DNA of 64,000 nucleotides. Origin: Jiulongibacter sp024742395. Its GTDB lineage: Bacteria; Bacteroidota; Bacteroidia; Cytophagales; Spirosomataceae. Positions 17,037 through 26,695 of the stretch are shown piece after piece (positions within the stretch are counted from its first letter, which is position 1; each line of letters starts with the position of its first letter). A program made the position numbers and the translations under genes. A model generated the notes under the pieces. The model had not been told where the DNA came from, ran no database searches, and saw only the letters and a program-made list of their open reading frames with translations. The stretch is from NCBI GenBank assembly GCA_965249455.1, contig OZ252236.1, forward strand, positions 4,216,001 to 4,280,000. Reading direction: 5' to 3'.

Positions 17037-19754
17037 ATGAAATTTATTCGACAAGCACTGCTATTATACCTGGTATTTCTTTGCCCAATCATAAAGGGGC
17101 AGGGTTTGGATATTACTTTTCCCTCAGAACGAGCAGTCTTCCAAAGAAACAATGGCAACGCCTCCATTATTTATATTGCCGGTAACTATAAAACGAAGCT
17201 TGATAAGATAGAAGCTAAACTTGATGCTATTCAGGGTGGTCAAAGTATAGGATGGACCACCATAGTAGACAGGCCTTTCTTTGGTAATTACAGAGGTTCT
17301 CTTGTGGCTGCGGGAGGATGGTACAAACTGTCGGTTAGAGGATGGTATCAGGGCCAGGTAGTTGCAGAAAGTACCGTGAATAAATTTGGAATTGGAGAGG
17401 TTTTCCTTATTTCGGGCCAATCCAACGCTCAAGGCTATTTTGGTAGAGGACAGCGTGGTGCCTATGATGATAGAGTTAATGTGGTCTCCAATTTTATCAG
17501 TGAAAGCGGTAATCAACCTCCATATCCATCTTTTGGTCATTTGGATGCCGAATCTCCCATTGCTCCTACAGGTAAAGGAGCATGGTACTGGGGAGAATTA
17601 GGCGATATGCTGGCGGCACAATTAAATGTTCCAATCTTGTTTATGAATGCTGCCTGGGAAGGATTTCAAGTTTCTCAATTTGCTAAATCTTCAGACGGAG
17701 CACCTGGAGTTAATCCTTACTCTTACAACCAAGCTCCACCTGGCTACCCTTTCGGTAGTATTGCTGATGCTTTACATTTTTATACGAACCTTACAGGAAT
17801 TCGTGCAATTTTATGGCATCAGGGAGAAAGCGATAATTATTTGAGCACGGGGTTTAATCAATATGCCAATGACTTACTTAAAGTTATCAATGATACAAAA
17901 GGTAAAACAGGTAAAGATATAAGTTGGGTAGTCGCCAGGGTTTCAAAGGACGCAAACAGAACTTTTCAGCCTATCATTGATGCTCAAAATTTCGTTATAA
18001 ATAATCATGGCAATGTCTTCGCCGGACCAAACACTGACAACATTTTTGACAGAACAGATGGGGTGCATTTTTCTACTTCCGGGTTTTCAAAAGTAGCCAA
18101 TGCATGGGCACAGTCATTAAACCAGGACTTCTTTCAAAGATCTACACCACAATTTGGAAACCCTCCTTTGCAAATTCAGCCCTTTTGTGGTTTAGAGGAT
18201 AAGTCAAAACCAATGCTTCTTTCCGCCCCTCAAGGCTATGTCAGTTATAACTGGAATACCGGAAGTAAGGAGCGTACCTTACAAATTGGGCCTGGTTTCT
18301 ATCAGGGACTGGCAAAAGATATTTTTGGAAATGTATATTACTCCGCTCCTATAGCCTATGACAATTCTCTCATACCTACAAAACCTACTTTAACGGCTTC
18401 TGGTCCTACAGAGTTTTGTGCGGGTCAAAGTGTAGAGCTAATTACGAATAATGATTTTCAAAATTACTGGAGTAATGGAGCTGAAGGCAAAAAGATTACC
18501 GTTCAGAATGCAGGTGAGTATTTTGTAACTCATGTTAATATTTACTCATGCAATGCCAGCAGCAATTCGGTTAAAGTCACCAATTTCCCTACTCCTCAGC
18601 CACAAATAATAGCTTCTGGCCCACTGGAAATTTGTTCAGATCAATCTTTGACCTTATCTACGAATCTTGACAATGGAATTATTTGGAGTACGGGCGATCA
18701 AACCAAAGATATTGTAATCAATACTTCCGGGTTCTATTCCTTAAAAGGGAAAAATGAATTTGGGTGTGAAGGTCAATCAGAAACTGTAGAAGTTAAAATC
18801 AAACCCGCAGCCATTCAGCCCATAGCGGTCAATTTAGGTGAAGATGTTTTTTGTCAAAAAGACTCTACGATTCTACGGGTGACCAATCTTCAAAACATGA
18901 AATGGAGTACAGGGGCCAGTACATCTGAACTCATCGTGTCTACTACAGGAGAGTACTTTGCATTGAATACGAATGAGTTTGGCTGTACCGCCAAATCAAA
19001 AACCTTTAATATTCTGGTTAATCCTATCCCTAAAAAGCCTTCCATAATTATTGAAGGTGACATAGAGGTGTGCGATGACGAGATTGTAAAACTTAAAGCT
19101 AGCTCTGCTTACAGATACCATTGGAATACCGGCCATACCGAAGAGGAGATTGAAGTTAAAGCCTCAAAAGAGGTTTTCTTAAAAACATCCAATGAATTTG
19201 GCTGCTTCTCAGATGCCTCTGACCCGGTAGGCGTAGTCATTCTCGAAAAACCCAAAAATCCCAATATCCTGCAGACCGGTACATTTACCCTTTCGTCTGT
19301 TTTTAGTACTGATACTTCAGACATAGATTATCAGTGGCAAGTTAATGATCAGGCTTTAGACAAAAATGCTCATTTTATTAAAGCCAGAGTTAGCGGAGAT
19401 TACACCGTTCGGGGACTTCGAACCTATCAATTACAAAACGGTAATTCTAAAACATGCACCTCGGAACTTTCTGAGCCATATCAATATTATATAGATCCAA
19501 ATTCAAAAGGATTTAGTATCTATCCGAACCCAATTGAGGATGGTATCGTACATATTGAAACTCTTGAAGATGTTGATAATGCAACTGTAACTATTTACGG
19601 TTTAGATGGCAGGCCATTCTTTACAGATTATGTAGACGTATTTAATGAACCAAAGACCTTTGATATTCATAAAATACCTACCGGTAAGTACATCATAAAA
19701 GTTAGAAACAATCGTTCAAGGTTTTATAAGAAAATAATGATTGAGCAACCATAA
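17037..19754 (+). CDS. Secreted sialate O-acetylesterase-like protein with Ig-like repeats and T9SS tail (copy 1)
   Basis: 905 residues. After a signal peptide (1-21) a beta-rich region leads to an SGNH/SASA esterase domain: the Ser block is GEVFLISGQSNAQG (about residue 132), the second block is AILWHQGESDN and the Asp-His pair is DGVHFSTSGF (about 350). Four Ig-like modules of about 75-80 residues follow (about 455-750), each with a Cys near the start, a W-S/N-T/N-G turn and an N-E-F-G-C or similar end. The last 80 residues form a T9SS type A sorting domain (FSIYPNPIEDG to KIMIEQP), so the protein should be cleaved and anchored on the surface. It likely removes acetyl groups from sugars; the sugar is unknown. 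The next gene is a paralogue five bases downstream. Confidence 0.85.
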   Translation: MKFIRQALLLYLVFLCPIIKGQGLDITFPSERAVFQRNNGNASIIYIAGNYKTKLDKIEAKLDAIQGGQSIGWTTIVDRPFFGNYRGSLVAAGGWYKLSVRGWYQGQVVAESTVNKFGIGEVFLISGQSNAQGYFGRGQRGAYDDRVNVVSNFISESGNQPPYPSFGHLDAESPIAPTGKGAWYWGELGDMLAAQLNVPILFMNAAWEGFQVSQFAKSSDGAPGVNPYSYNQAPPGYPFGSIADALHFYTNLTGIRAILWHQGESDNYLSTGFNQYANDLLKVINDTKGKTGKDISWVVARVSKDANRTFQPIIDAQNFVINNHGNVFAGPNTDNIFDRTDGVHFSTSGFSKVANAWAQSLNQDFFQRSTPQFGNPPLQIQPFCGLEDKSKPMLLSAPQGYVSYNWNTGSKERTLQIGPGFYQGLAKDIFGNVYYSAPIAYDNSLIPTKPTLTASGPTEFCAGQSVELITNNDFQNYWSNGAEGKKITVQNAGEYFVTHVNIYSCNASSNSVKVTNFPTPQPQIIASGPLEICSDQSLTLSTNLDNGIIWSTGDQTKDIVINTSGFYSLKGKNEFGCEGQSETVEVKIKPAAIQPIAVNLGEDVFCQKDSTILRVTNLQNMKWSTGASTSELIVSTTGEYFALNTNEFGCTAKSKTFNILVNPIPKKPSIIIEGDIEVCDDEIVKLKASSAYRYHWNTGHTEEEIEVKASKEVFLKTSNEFGCFSDASDPVGVVILEKPKNPNILQTGTFTLSSVFSTDTSDIDYQWQVNDQALDKNAHFIKARVSGDYTVRGLRTYQLQNGNSKTCTSELSEPYQYYIDPNSKGFSIYPNPIEDGIVHIETLEDVDNATVTIYGLDGRPFFTDYVDVFNEPKTFDIHKIPTGKYIIKVRNNRSRFYKKIMIEQP

Positions 19755-19759
19755 GGTAA

Positions 19760-22039
19760 ATGAGACTTACTTCTCTGTACAAAATCTTTTTCCTCACCAC
19801 TTCACTACTTTCCTCTTTAACAGGCTTCTCCCAGTTATTTCTCGATTATCCGGTTAACCGTATGGTTATCCAAAGAGAAAACAATGGATATGCTGATTTA
19901 CAAATTGCAGGCTTCGTCACTCAAAAAATCGATAAGATAGAAGCTCGTCTCAGCCCGGTTAAAAGTGGGCAGGGAATAGATACCGATTGGCAAATTATCT
20001 CTACTTCCCCAAAGGCTTCGCAGTTCATTGGCAAAATCAGGGCGTATGGAGGCTGGTATAAATTAGAAGTAAAAGCATCATATAATAATCAGCTTGTGGC
20101 TTATACAGGAGTAGATCATGTAGGAATTGGTGAAGTATTCGTGATATCCGGGCAATCAAATGCTGAAGGAAACGAAGTTTACGAAGGTGGATCTACCGGC
20201 ACTATAGAAGACAGGGTTTCTGTTATTAATTACAAGGACTCTTTTATGGAGGAAGATAAGCTCCCCTTTTTCTTTAGCCCTTTAAAAGATAACACCAAAA
20301 TAGGTCCCTATAACCCTGTCCCTTGGTTCTGGGCAGGTTTTGCCGAAAAAATAGTTGCTGAATACAATGTACCTGTCTTGCTTTTTGGTTCTGCAGTGGG
20401 TGGCATGGGAAGTGAGTTTTGGCATGGCTCCATGAAAGGTATTGATTATACCGGGCCTTATGCCATTCAGGTGAAATTCCCAGGAAGCCCTTATGGAGTT
20501 ATCAAAAGAACATTGCAGAATTACATTAGCCGAACCGGTGCCAGAGCAATACTTTGGCAGCAAGGAGAAAGTGATGCCTTTACAGATCCTTATACTTATT
20601 TCACTCGTCTAAAAGATGTTTCGCAACAAACTGCCGTAGATATTGACGCAAATCTGAAATGGATAATGGCCATCTCAAGCAGAACCCCTAATCCTACAAA
20701 TGCCGCCTATGCTCAGCAACTGACGATTGACAACTTATCCAACGTTTATCAGGGTCCCAATACAGATTATATTCATGGATCGGAATATCGAGCAGATGGT
20801 ATTCATTTTCATAAAGAAGGTTTGAAACTGGCTAGTACCCTTTGGTTTGAAGCCATTAAGTCTCAAAACTTACTACAAGTTATAGAGCCAATTAAGCCCA
20901 AAGACTTCTTTTACCTTAATGTCGCCTGTTCATCAGAAAACTCTTCAAGCCTGACAGCAACAGTTCCAAATGGGTATGACACTCCTGTGTGGTCAAACGG
21001 CAGTACAGCCTTTGCACAAGAGGTTGATTCCGATCTTATGAATGCGAAAGCACGAAAAAAGGGAGTTGTATACTTTAGTCCGAGATTGCAGCTCAATCAA
21101 GAAGAATTCAAATCTGAAGACATTTCAATAACTGGGAGTACTGAATTTTGTGAGGGTTCTACCAGCAATTATATCAATAGTACCGCCTCTCTGCTTCAAT
21201 GGAATACAGGAGAAACCAGCTTGAGCATTCTTCCAAAACAAACCGGCAACTATTATTTTAAATGGAATAATATTTATGGCTGCCAGTTTACTTCGGATAC
21301 TGTAAGTATTAAAATACATCCTAAGCCAATACCTCAAATAACCTTCAGCACCGGACAGCCCAGATTCTGTGAAGACGAGAGTATCATCCTCAGTACAGCC
21401 AAACAATACAACACTTATATCTGGGCAGAAAATGAGAATACCCCAACTTTTGAAACCAGTACCTCCGATAATATTTCTTTAGTTGTTACCGATGAAAACG
21501 GATGTGAATCAGATCTATTGACTTCTAGGGTAGAACTATTGAATAATCCAGAGCCACCAATTATCTCTAAACTCAGTCCTTTCACATTGGAAGCAAATCC
21601 GCTTTCAGTTAGTCAGCCCTTGATCTGGTATAAGGACAATGTTGATCTGAACTACTCATCCCCCCAATTAAAAGTTACTGAAGCAGGAAACTACCAGGCA
21701 AAAACCTGGTTGGAATATTACTCATCCAGTATGCCAACTTATACTTGTTTTTCAGAACTCTCGAATGAAGTGGTTCTGATGAATGATGATTTTAATCCGC
21801 CAATAAGAATTTGGCCTAATCCTGCTACCTCAGAAATTCAAGTAGAAATGACCTACGAACCGCAAGATTTAAATCTTCTGGTTTATTCAGTAGATGGCAA
21901 ACTTGTGGATAAAACCATTGTTTCTTTTGACAAGGGATCGCCAATTTATAGCGTTAAGAACCTTGAATCCGGGAATTATTTTATCAAGCTTGGCAGCCGA
22001 AGTAACTATGTAGTGCATAAGTTAAGTGTTCAACACTAG
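19760..22039 (+). CDS. Secreted sialate O-acetylesterase-like protein with T9SS tail (copy 2)
   Basis: Paralogue of the preceding gene, 759 residues. It has a signal peptide (1-24), the same beta-rich N-terminal part, the esterase motifs GEVFVISGQSNAEG, AILWQQGESDA and DGIHFHKEGL, two to three Ig-like modules instead of four, and a T9SS type A domain at the end (IRIWPNPATSEI to HKLSVQH). The WHQGESD histidine of copy 1 is Gln here. It begins five bases after copy 1, so the two are co-transcribed. The sequences have diverged well beyond recent duplication, which suggests different acetylated targets. Confidence 0.84.
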   Translation: MRLTSLYKIFFLTTSLLSSLTGFSQLFLDYPVNRMVIQRENNGYADLQIAGFVTQKIDKIEARLSPVKSGQGIDTDWQIISTSPKASQFIGKIRAYGGWYKLEVKASYNNQLVAYTGVDHVGIGEVFVISGQSNAEGNEVYEGGSTGTIEDRVSVINYKDSFMEEDKLPFFFSPLKDNTKIGPYNPVPWFWAGFAEKIVAEYNVPVLLFGSAVGGMGSEFWHGSMKGIDYTGPYAIQVKFPGSPYGVIKRTLQNYISRTGARAILWQQGESDAFTDPYTYFTRLKDVSQQTAVDIDANLKWIMAISSRTPNPTNAAYAQQLTIDNLSNVYQGPNTDYIHGSEYRADGIHFHKEGLKLASTLWFEAIKSQNLLQVIEPIKPKDFFYLNVACSSENSSSLTATVPNGYDTPVWSNGSTAFAQEVDSDLMNAKARKKGVVYFSPRLQLNQEEFKSEDISITGSTEFCEGSTSNYINSTASLLQWNTGETSLSILPKQTGNYYFKWNNIYGCQFTSDTVSIKIHPKPIPQITFSTGQPRFCEDESIILSTAKQYNTYIWAENENTPTFETSTSDNISLVVTDENGCESDLLTSRVELLNNPEPPIISKLSPFTLEANPLSVSQPLIWYKDNVDLNYSSPQLKVTEAGNYQAKTWLEYYSSSMPTYTCFSELSNEVVLMNDDFNPPIRIWPNPATSEIQVEMTYEPQDLNLLVYSVDGKLVDKTIVSFDKGSPIYSVKNLESGNYFIKLGSRSNYVVHKLSVQH

Positions 22040-22110
22040 AGAGTTCTTCACAAAGTACAATAAAACCATCTTGTCTTACAGATAAAACTTGGTTTTGCAC
22101 AATTCAATAT

Positions 22111-22141
22111 TTTGATTAGAGTGATACTCATTGTAATTTTG
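22111..22141 (+). promoter_or_regulatory. Promoter of the nuo operon
   Basis: TTTG, 19 bases, TAATTTTG: a full match to the Bacteroidota promoter in both boxes and spacing, 22 bases before the nuoA ATG. It is the best promoter in the window. Confidence 0.78.
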
Positions 22142-22163
22142 CAGCTTAAAATCAAAGAAGAGA

Positions 22164-22538
22164 ATGAACAGTAACCTACCACAGGATTTTCAGCCAATTT
22201 TGATCCAGTTTCTTCTGGCGATTGGGTTTGTGGTTTTTACCATCATTATTACGCATGTTTTAGGCCCAAGGCTTAAAAACAAAAGAAAGGAAGATCCTTT
22301 TGAGTGTGGTATTGAATCTGTAGGAGATGCCCGTACGCCTATTTCGGTACGTTATTTTCTAATTGCCATTTTGTTTGTTCTGTTTGATGTCGAAATTATT
22401 TTCATGTACCCATGGGCTGTAAACTTTAAAAGTTTAGGTTGGTTTGGGTTTATGGAGATGCTTTTCTTCGTTACTTTCTTAATGGCCGGTTTTTATTATA
22501 TAGTAAAAAAAGGAGTTCTGGACTGGGAAAAAGAATAA
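22164..22538 (+). CDS. nuoA: NADH-quinone oxidoreductase subunit A
   Basis: Small membrane-arm subunit of Complex I with three transmembrane helices (about 11-31, 65-85 and 91-113). The loop between helices 1 and 2 has DPFECGIES, the conserved Cys-containing loop near the quinone site. It is 124 residues and the first gene of the nuo unit, right after a strong promoter. Confidence 0.95.
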   Translation: MNSNLPQDFQPILIQFLLAIGFVVFTIIITHVLGPRLKNKRKEDPFECGIESVGDARTPISVRYFLIAILFVLFDVEIIFMYPWAVNFKSLGWFGFMEMLFFVTFLMAGFYYIVKKGVLDWEKE

Positions 22539-22560
22539 AAGCCAAACTCTAAAAAGAAAT

Positions 22561-23100
22561 ATGAGCGAAATAAAAACAGTTCCCGCCCCTGACGGATATC
22601 AAGGATCAGGTTTTTTTGCTACTTCACTAGATAAGGTTATTGGCCTTGCCAGAAGCCATTCTTTGTGGCCTTTACCTTTTGCTACTTCCTGCTGTGGTAT
22701 TGAATTCATGGCCACCATGGGAGCACATTATGATATCTCTCGCTTTGGATCAGAAAGACCTAGTTTTTCTCCAAGACAAGCCGACCTCCTTATGGTAATG
22801 GGTACCATTGCCAAGAAAATGGCTCCGGTTGTAAAACAAGTTTATCTACAAATGGCCGAACCCAGATGGGTAATAGCTGTTGGTGCCTGTGCTTCATCCG
22901 GCGGCGTCTTTGATACTTATTCTGTATTACAAGGAATTGACCGGGTTATTCCGGTAGATGTTTATGTACCTGGCTGTCCGCCAAGACCTGAACAAATTCT
23001 CGATGGACTTATGCAAGTGCAGGAACTGGCAAAAAATGAGTCTTTAAGAAGAAGAGAATCTGAGCAATATAAAGCACTACTGGAATCTTACAATATTTGA
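22561..23100 (+). CDS. nuoB: NADH-quinone oxidoreductase subunit B
   Basis: Peripheral-arm subunit that holds cluster N2, the last 4Fe-4S centre before quinone. Cys ligands are visible in ATSCCGIEFMA, GACASSGGVF and VPGCPPRPEQ. It is 179 residues and starts 22 bases after nuoA. Confidence 0.97.
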   Translation: MSEIKTVPAPDGYQGSGFFATSLDKVIGLARSHSLWPLPFATSCCGIEFMATMGAHYDISRFGSERPSFSPRQADLLMVMGTIAKKMAPVVKQVYLQMAEPRWVIAVGACASSGGVFDTYSVLQGIDRVIPVDVYVPGCPPRPEQILDGLMQVQELAKNESLRRRESEQYKALLESYNI

Positions 23101-23103
23101 TCT

Positions 23104-23604
23104 ATGCTAAGCAATCAAGAGATAGTAGAAGAATTAGCAGCCCATTTTGGAGATAAAGTTTTAGGGTTTGAAGAGCCACATGGTCTTCTAACTTTTACTA
23201 CTTATCCTGATACCATTATTCCTTTACTTCAATTCATCAAAGAAAGCGACAGACTGCGTTTTAAATTTCTTACAGATATCACTGGTGTGCATTATCCTGA
23301 TGCACAGGGTAAAGAATTTTGTGCGGTATATCATGTGCATAGTTTTGAAAACGGAATAAGAATCAGAATCAAGGTCTATTTACCTAAAGAAGATCCAAGT
23401 ATTCCTACAGCTGTTTCTATACATGCAGGAGCTAATTGGATGGAAAGAGAAACCTTTGATTTTTACGGGATCATCTTTACCGGCCACCCAAATTTAAAGA
23501 GGATCCTAAACATGGATGATATGGACTATCACCCTATGCGTAAGGAGTATCCGCTGGAAGATGCTACCAGAGAAGATAAAATTGACGCCCTTTTTGGAAG
23601 ATAA
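23104..23604 (+). CDS. nuoC: NADH-quinone oxidoreductase subunit C
   Basis: Peripheral-arm 30-kDa subunit. The family signature is visible as NWMERETFDFYGIIFTGHPNLKR split around ERETFDFYG, then HPMRKEYPLE. At 166 residues it is a stand-alone NuoC, not a NuoCD fusion. It is spaced by three bases from both nuoB and nuoD. Confidence 0.95.
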   Translation: MLSNQEIVEELAAHFGDKVLGFEEPHGLLTFTTYPDTIIPLLQFIKESDRLRFKFLTDITGVHYPDAQGKEFCAVYHVHSFENGIRIRIKVYLPKEDPSIPTAVSIHAGANWMERETFDFYGIIFTGHPNLKRILNMDDMDYHPMRKEYPLEDATREDKIDALFGR

Positions 23605-23607
23605 GAT

Positions 23608-24846
23608 ATGTCAGACGAAATAAAACATTTAGAAAACCTATCTAATGCTCTGACGGTAAACCAACCGATTCAGGAAGAGCAGGAACTTACTACATTGAAC
23701 CTGGGTCCTACACACCCGGCAACTCATGGTATTTTCCAGAACATCCTTCAAATGGATGGAGACAAGATAGTTTCCGGAGAGCAGACTGTAGGCTATATTC
23801 ACCGTGCTTTCGAAAAAATCGCAGAAAGAAGGCCATTCTATCAAATCACAACATTAACAGATAGAATGAATTACTGCTCGTCACCCATAAATAATTTTGG
23901 ATGGCATCTAACGGTTGAGAAATTACTCAATATTGAGGTTCCAAAAAGAGCTCAGTATATCAGAGTAATCATGATGGAGTTGGCCCGAATCTCTGATCAT
24001 TTAATTTGCAACTCCATTTTGGGTGTAGATACTGGAGCCTATTCAGGTTTTCTATATGTATTTCAGGAAAGAGAGAAAATTTACGAAGTATACGAAGAAG
24101 TTTGCGGTGCAAGGTTAACGACCAATATGGGTCGTGTTGGTGGTATGGAAAGAGACCTATCTCCTACTGCTCTTGCAAAAATTAAAGATATCGTTTATAA
24201 CACTTTGCCTAAAGCAATGGCTGAGTTTGAGCGATTAATGAATAGAAACCGTATTTTCATCGATCGTACGGTCAACGTAGGTGGCATTACTGCTGAAAGA
24301 GCCATGGAATATGGTTTTACCGGCCCCAATCTAAGAGCAGCGGGAGTCGATTATGATGTCAGAGTTATGGAGCCCTATTCTTCTTACGAAGATTTTGACT
24401 TTGAGATCCCTGTAGGACATAATGGTGATACCTATGACAGGTACATGGTTCGTAATGCAGAAATTTGGGAAAGCTTGAAAATCATAAAGCAAGCTTTAGA
24501 AAACCTTCCTGAAGGACCGTATTATGCTAACGAAGATCACTATTATCTTCCTCCCAAAAAAGAAGTTTACAGAAGTATGGAAGCTCTGATCTATCACTTC
24601 AAAATAATAATGGGTGAGATAGAAGCTCCAATTGGTGAGGTATATCAGGCGGTAGAAGGTGGAAACGGAGAAGTAGGCTATTACCTTATCAGTGACGGAG
24701 GAAGATCTCCTTACAGATTACATTTTAGAAGACCTAGTTTCATTTATTATCAGGCGTATCCAGAGATGTGTAAAGGCCTGACAATCTCTGATGCCGTAGC
24801 TATTATGAGTAGTTTAAACGTAATAGCCGGCGAATTAGATGCATAA
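23608..24846 (+). CDS. nuoD: NADH-quinone oxidoreductase subunit D
   Basis: The 49-kDa subunit that, with NuoB, forms the quinone-binding cavity. Motifs seen: LGPTHPATHG near the start, the YIHRGxE-like GYIHRAFEK, and VEGGNGEVGYYLISDGG. In the first of these the usual Arg-Gly is replaced by Arg-Ala. Length 412 is normal. The stop codon lies just before the nuoE start. Confidence 0.96.
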   Translation: MSDEIKHLENLSNALTVNQPIQEEQELTTLNLGPTHPATHGIFQNILQMDGDKIVSGEQTVGYIHRAFEKIAERRPFYQITTLTDRMNYCSSPINNFGWHLTVEKLLNIEVPKRAQYIRVIMMELARISDHLICNSILGVDTGAYSGFLYVFQEREKIYEVYEEVCGARLTTNMGRVGGMERDLSPTALAKIKDIVYNTLPKAMAEFERLMNRNRIFIDRTVNVGGITAERAMEYGFTGPNLRAAGVDYDVRVMEPYSSYEDFDFEIPVGHNGDTYDRYMVRNAEIWESLKIIKQALENLPEGPYYANEDHYYLPPKKEVYRSMEALIYHFKIIMGEIEAPIGEVYQAVEGGNGEVGYYLISDGGRSPYRLHFRRPSFIYYQAYPEMCKGLTISDAVAIMSSLNVIAGELDA

Positions 24847-24847
24847 T

Positions 24848-25336
24848 ATGACAGCAACAGTAGCATTTACTCCGGAAAGACTGGAGAAAGTAAAAGAAAT
24901 CATTGGCAGATATCCTGAGGGTAAACAAAAATCTGCTCTACTTCCCGTATTGCATTTAGCACAGGAACAGCACGGTTGGGTAAGTAGTGAAACCATGGAT
25001 TACGTGGCCGAACTGCTAAATATTCAGCCGGTAGAAGTTTACGAAGTAGCCACGTTCTACACCATGTTTCATTTAGAACCAGTAGGTAAACATGTTATAG
25101 AGTACTGCCGCACAGGCCCTTGCTGTACCATGGGCGGAGAAGAAGTTTATGCTCATTTAAGGGAGCGTTTAGGAATTGAGACCGGAGAAACTACCGCAGA
25201 TGGTAAATTTACTGTCAAAGAAGTAGAGTGTCTTGCCGCCTGCGGCTGGGGTCCGTGTTTTCAGATAAGAGAAAAATATTACATGCATCTAACCAATCAA
25301 AAGGTAGATGAAATTATTGATGAGCTAAGTAAATAG
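24848..25336 (+). CDS. nuoE: NADH-quinone oxidoreductase subunit E
   Basis: 24-kDa subunit with a thioredoxin-like fold carrying the N1a 2Fe-2S cluster; Cys ligands are in CRTGPCCTMGG and CLAACGWGPC. I choose the ATG at 24848 (MTATVAF), one base after nuoD ends. The ATG at 24839 in the same frame overlaps the nuoD end and adds three residues, and cannot be excluded. Confidence 0.94.
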   Translation: MTATVAFTPERLEKVKEIIGRYPEGKQKSALLPVLHLAQEQHGWVSSETMDYVAELLNIQPVEVYEVATFYTMFHLEPVGKHVIEYCRTGPCCTMGGEEVYAHLRERLGIETGETTADGKFTVKEVECLAACGWGPCFQIREKYYMHLTNQKVDEIIDELSK

Positions 25337-25341
25337 AATTC

Positions 25342-26694
25342 ATGGCAGAAAGCATCAAAATATTAACAGAGCATTTTCATCAGGAGGGCATTGAGAAACT
25401 GGATGTTTATAAAAAACACGGTGGATATGCCGGATTAGAGAAGGCTTTGAAAACTATGTCGCCTGAGCAGGTGGTAGAAGAAGTTAAGACTTCCGGAGTG
25501 AGAGGTCGTGGTGGGGCCGGCTTCCCAATGGGAATGAAATGGGGCTTTTTGGCAAAACCTGAAGGCGTGCCTAGATACCTGGTGTGTAACGGCGATGAAT
25601 CTGAACCAGGCACATTCAAAGATCATTACCTGATGATGAAATGTCCTCATTTGCTGATAGAGGGAATGATCATATCGAGCTTTGCCTTGGGAGCGAACAC
25701 CTCCTTTATTTATGTAAGAGGAGAGCTTATGTATGTAATCAATATTCTAGAAAAGGCTATTGCGGAAGCAAAAGCAGCAGGATATCTTGGAAAAAATATT
25801 TTAGGGACCGGTTTTGATTTAGAATTGGTAGTTCAGCCTGGTGGCGGTGCATACATTTGCGGTGAAGAAACAGCCTTGTTAGAATCTTTAGAAGGCAAAA
25901 GAGGCAACCCAAGAAACAAGCCTCCTTTTCCGGCTGTAAAAGGCCTTTACCAGTGCCCTACAGTAGTAAATAACGTAGAGTCTATTGCTACTACTCCCTG
26001 GATCATGCTGAACGGTGGAGAAGCTTATTCTAAAATAGGAATAGGAAGAAGTACCGGAACCAAACTCATTTCAGCATCTGGCCATGTGAAAAATCCTGGT
26101 GTTTATGAAATAGAATTAGGCTTACCGGTAGAAGAGTTTATTTATTCTGATCAATATTTAGGAGGAATAAGAGAAGGACATGACCTTAAAGCTGTGGTGG
26201 CCGGTGGATCATCAGTTCCTATTTTGCCAAAGCATCTGATTCTAAAGACTGCAGCCGGAGAACCAAGACTCATGTCATACGAATCGCTATCTGAAGGAGG
26301 CTTTGCCTCTGGCACCATGCTGGGTTCTGGTGGTTTCATAGCCATGGATGAAACAACTTGTATTGTTAGAAACACATGGAACTTTGCCAGATTCTATCGC
26401 CACGAATCTTGCGGACAGTGTTCTCCATGCCGAGAAGGAACAGGCTGGATGGAAAAAGTACTTTACAGATTAGAGCACGGAAAAGGAAACGAAAGAGATA
26501 TTGATCTTTTAGTAGACGTTGCAAAGAAAATTGAAGGAAACACTATTTGCCCACTTGGTGATGCTGCGGCCTGGCCGGTAGCGAGTGCTATCAGACATTT
26601 TAGAGATGAGTTTGAGTGGCATGTAAGACATCCGGAATTGGCTATCGCCCCAGGTGCAGTGTTTAATAAACAAACAGAAGCAGTTTTGAATTAA
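25342..26694 (+). CDS. nuoF: NADH-quinone oxidoreductase subunit F
   Basis: 51-kDa subunit that binds NADH, FMN and the N3 4Fe-4S cluster. The flavin and nucleotide loops appear as RGRGGAGFPMGMKW, GDESEPGTFKD and GAYICGEETALL; the cluster Cys are in ESCGQCSPCREGTGW and NTICPLGDAA. It is 450 residues. A non-Complex I gene follows after one base. Confidence 0.97.
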   Translation: MAESIKILTEHFHQEGIEKLDVYKKHGGYAGLEKALKTMSPEQVVEEVKTSGVRGRGGAGFPMGMKWGFLAKPEGVPRYLVCNGDESEPGTFKDHYLMMKCPHLLIEGMIISSFALGANTSFIYVRGELMYVINILEKAIAEAKAAGYLGKNILGTGFDLELVVQPGGGAYICGEETALLESLEGKRGNPRNKPPFPAVKGLYQCPTVVNNVESIATTPWIMLNGGEAYSKIGIGRSTGTKLISASGHVKNPGVYEIELGLPVEEFIYSDQYLGGIREGHDLKAVVAGGSSVPILPKHLILKTAAGEPRLMSYESLSEGGFASGTMLGSGGFIAMDETTCIVRNTWNFARFYRHESCGQCSPCREGTGWMEKVLYRLEHGKGNERDIDLLVDVAKKIEGNTICPLGDAAAWPVASAIRHFRDEFEWHVRHPELAIAPGAVFNKQTEAVLN

Positions 26695-26695
26695 T

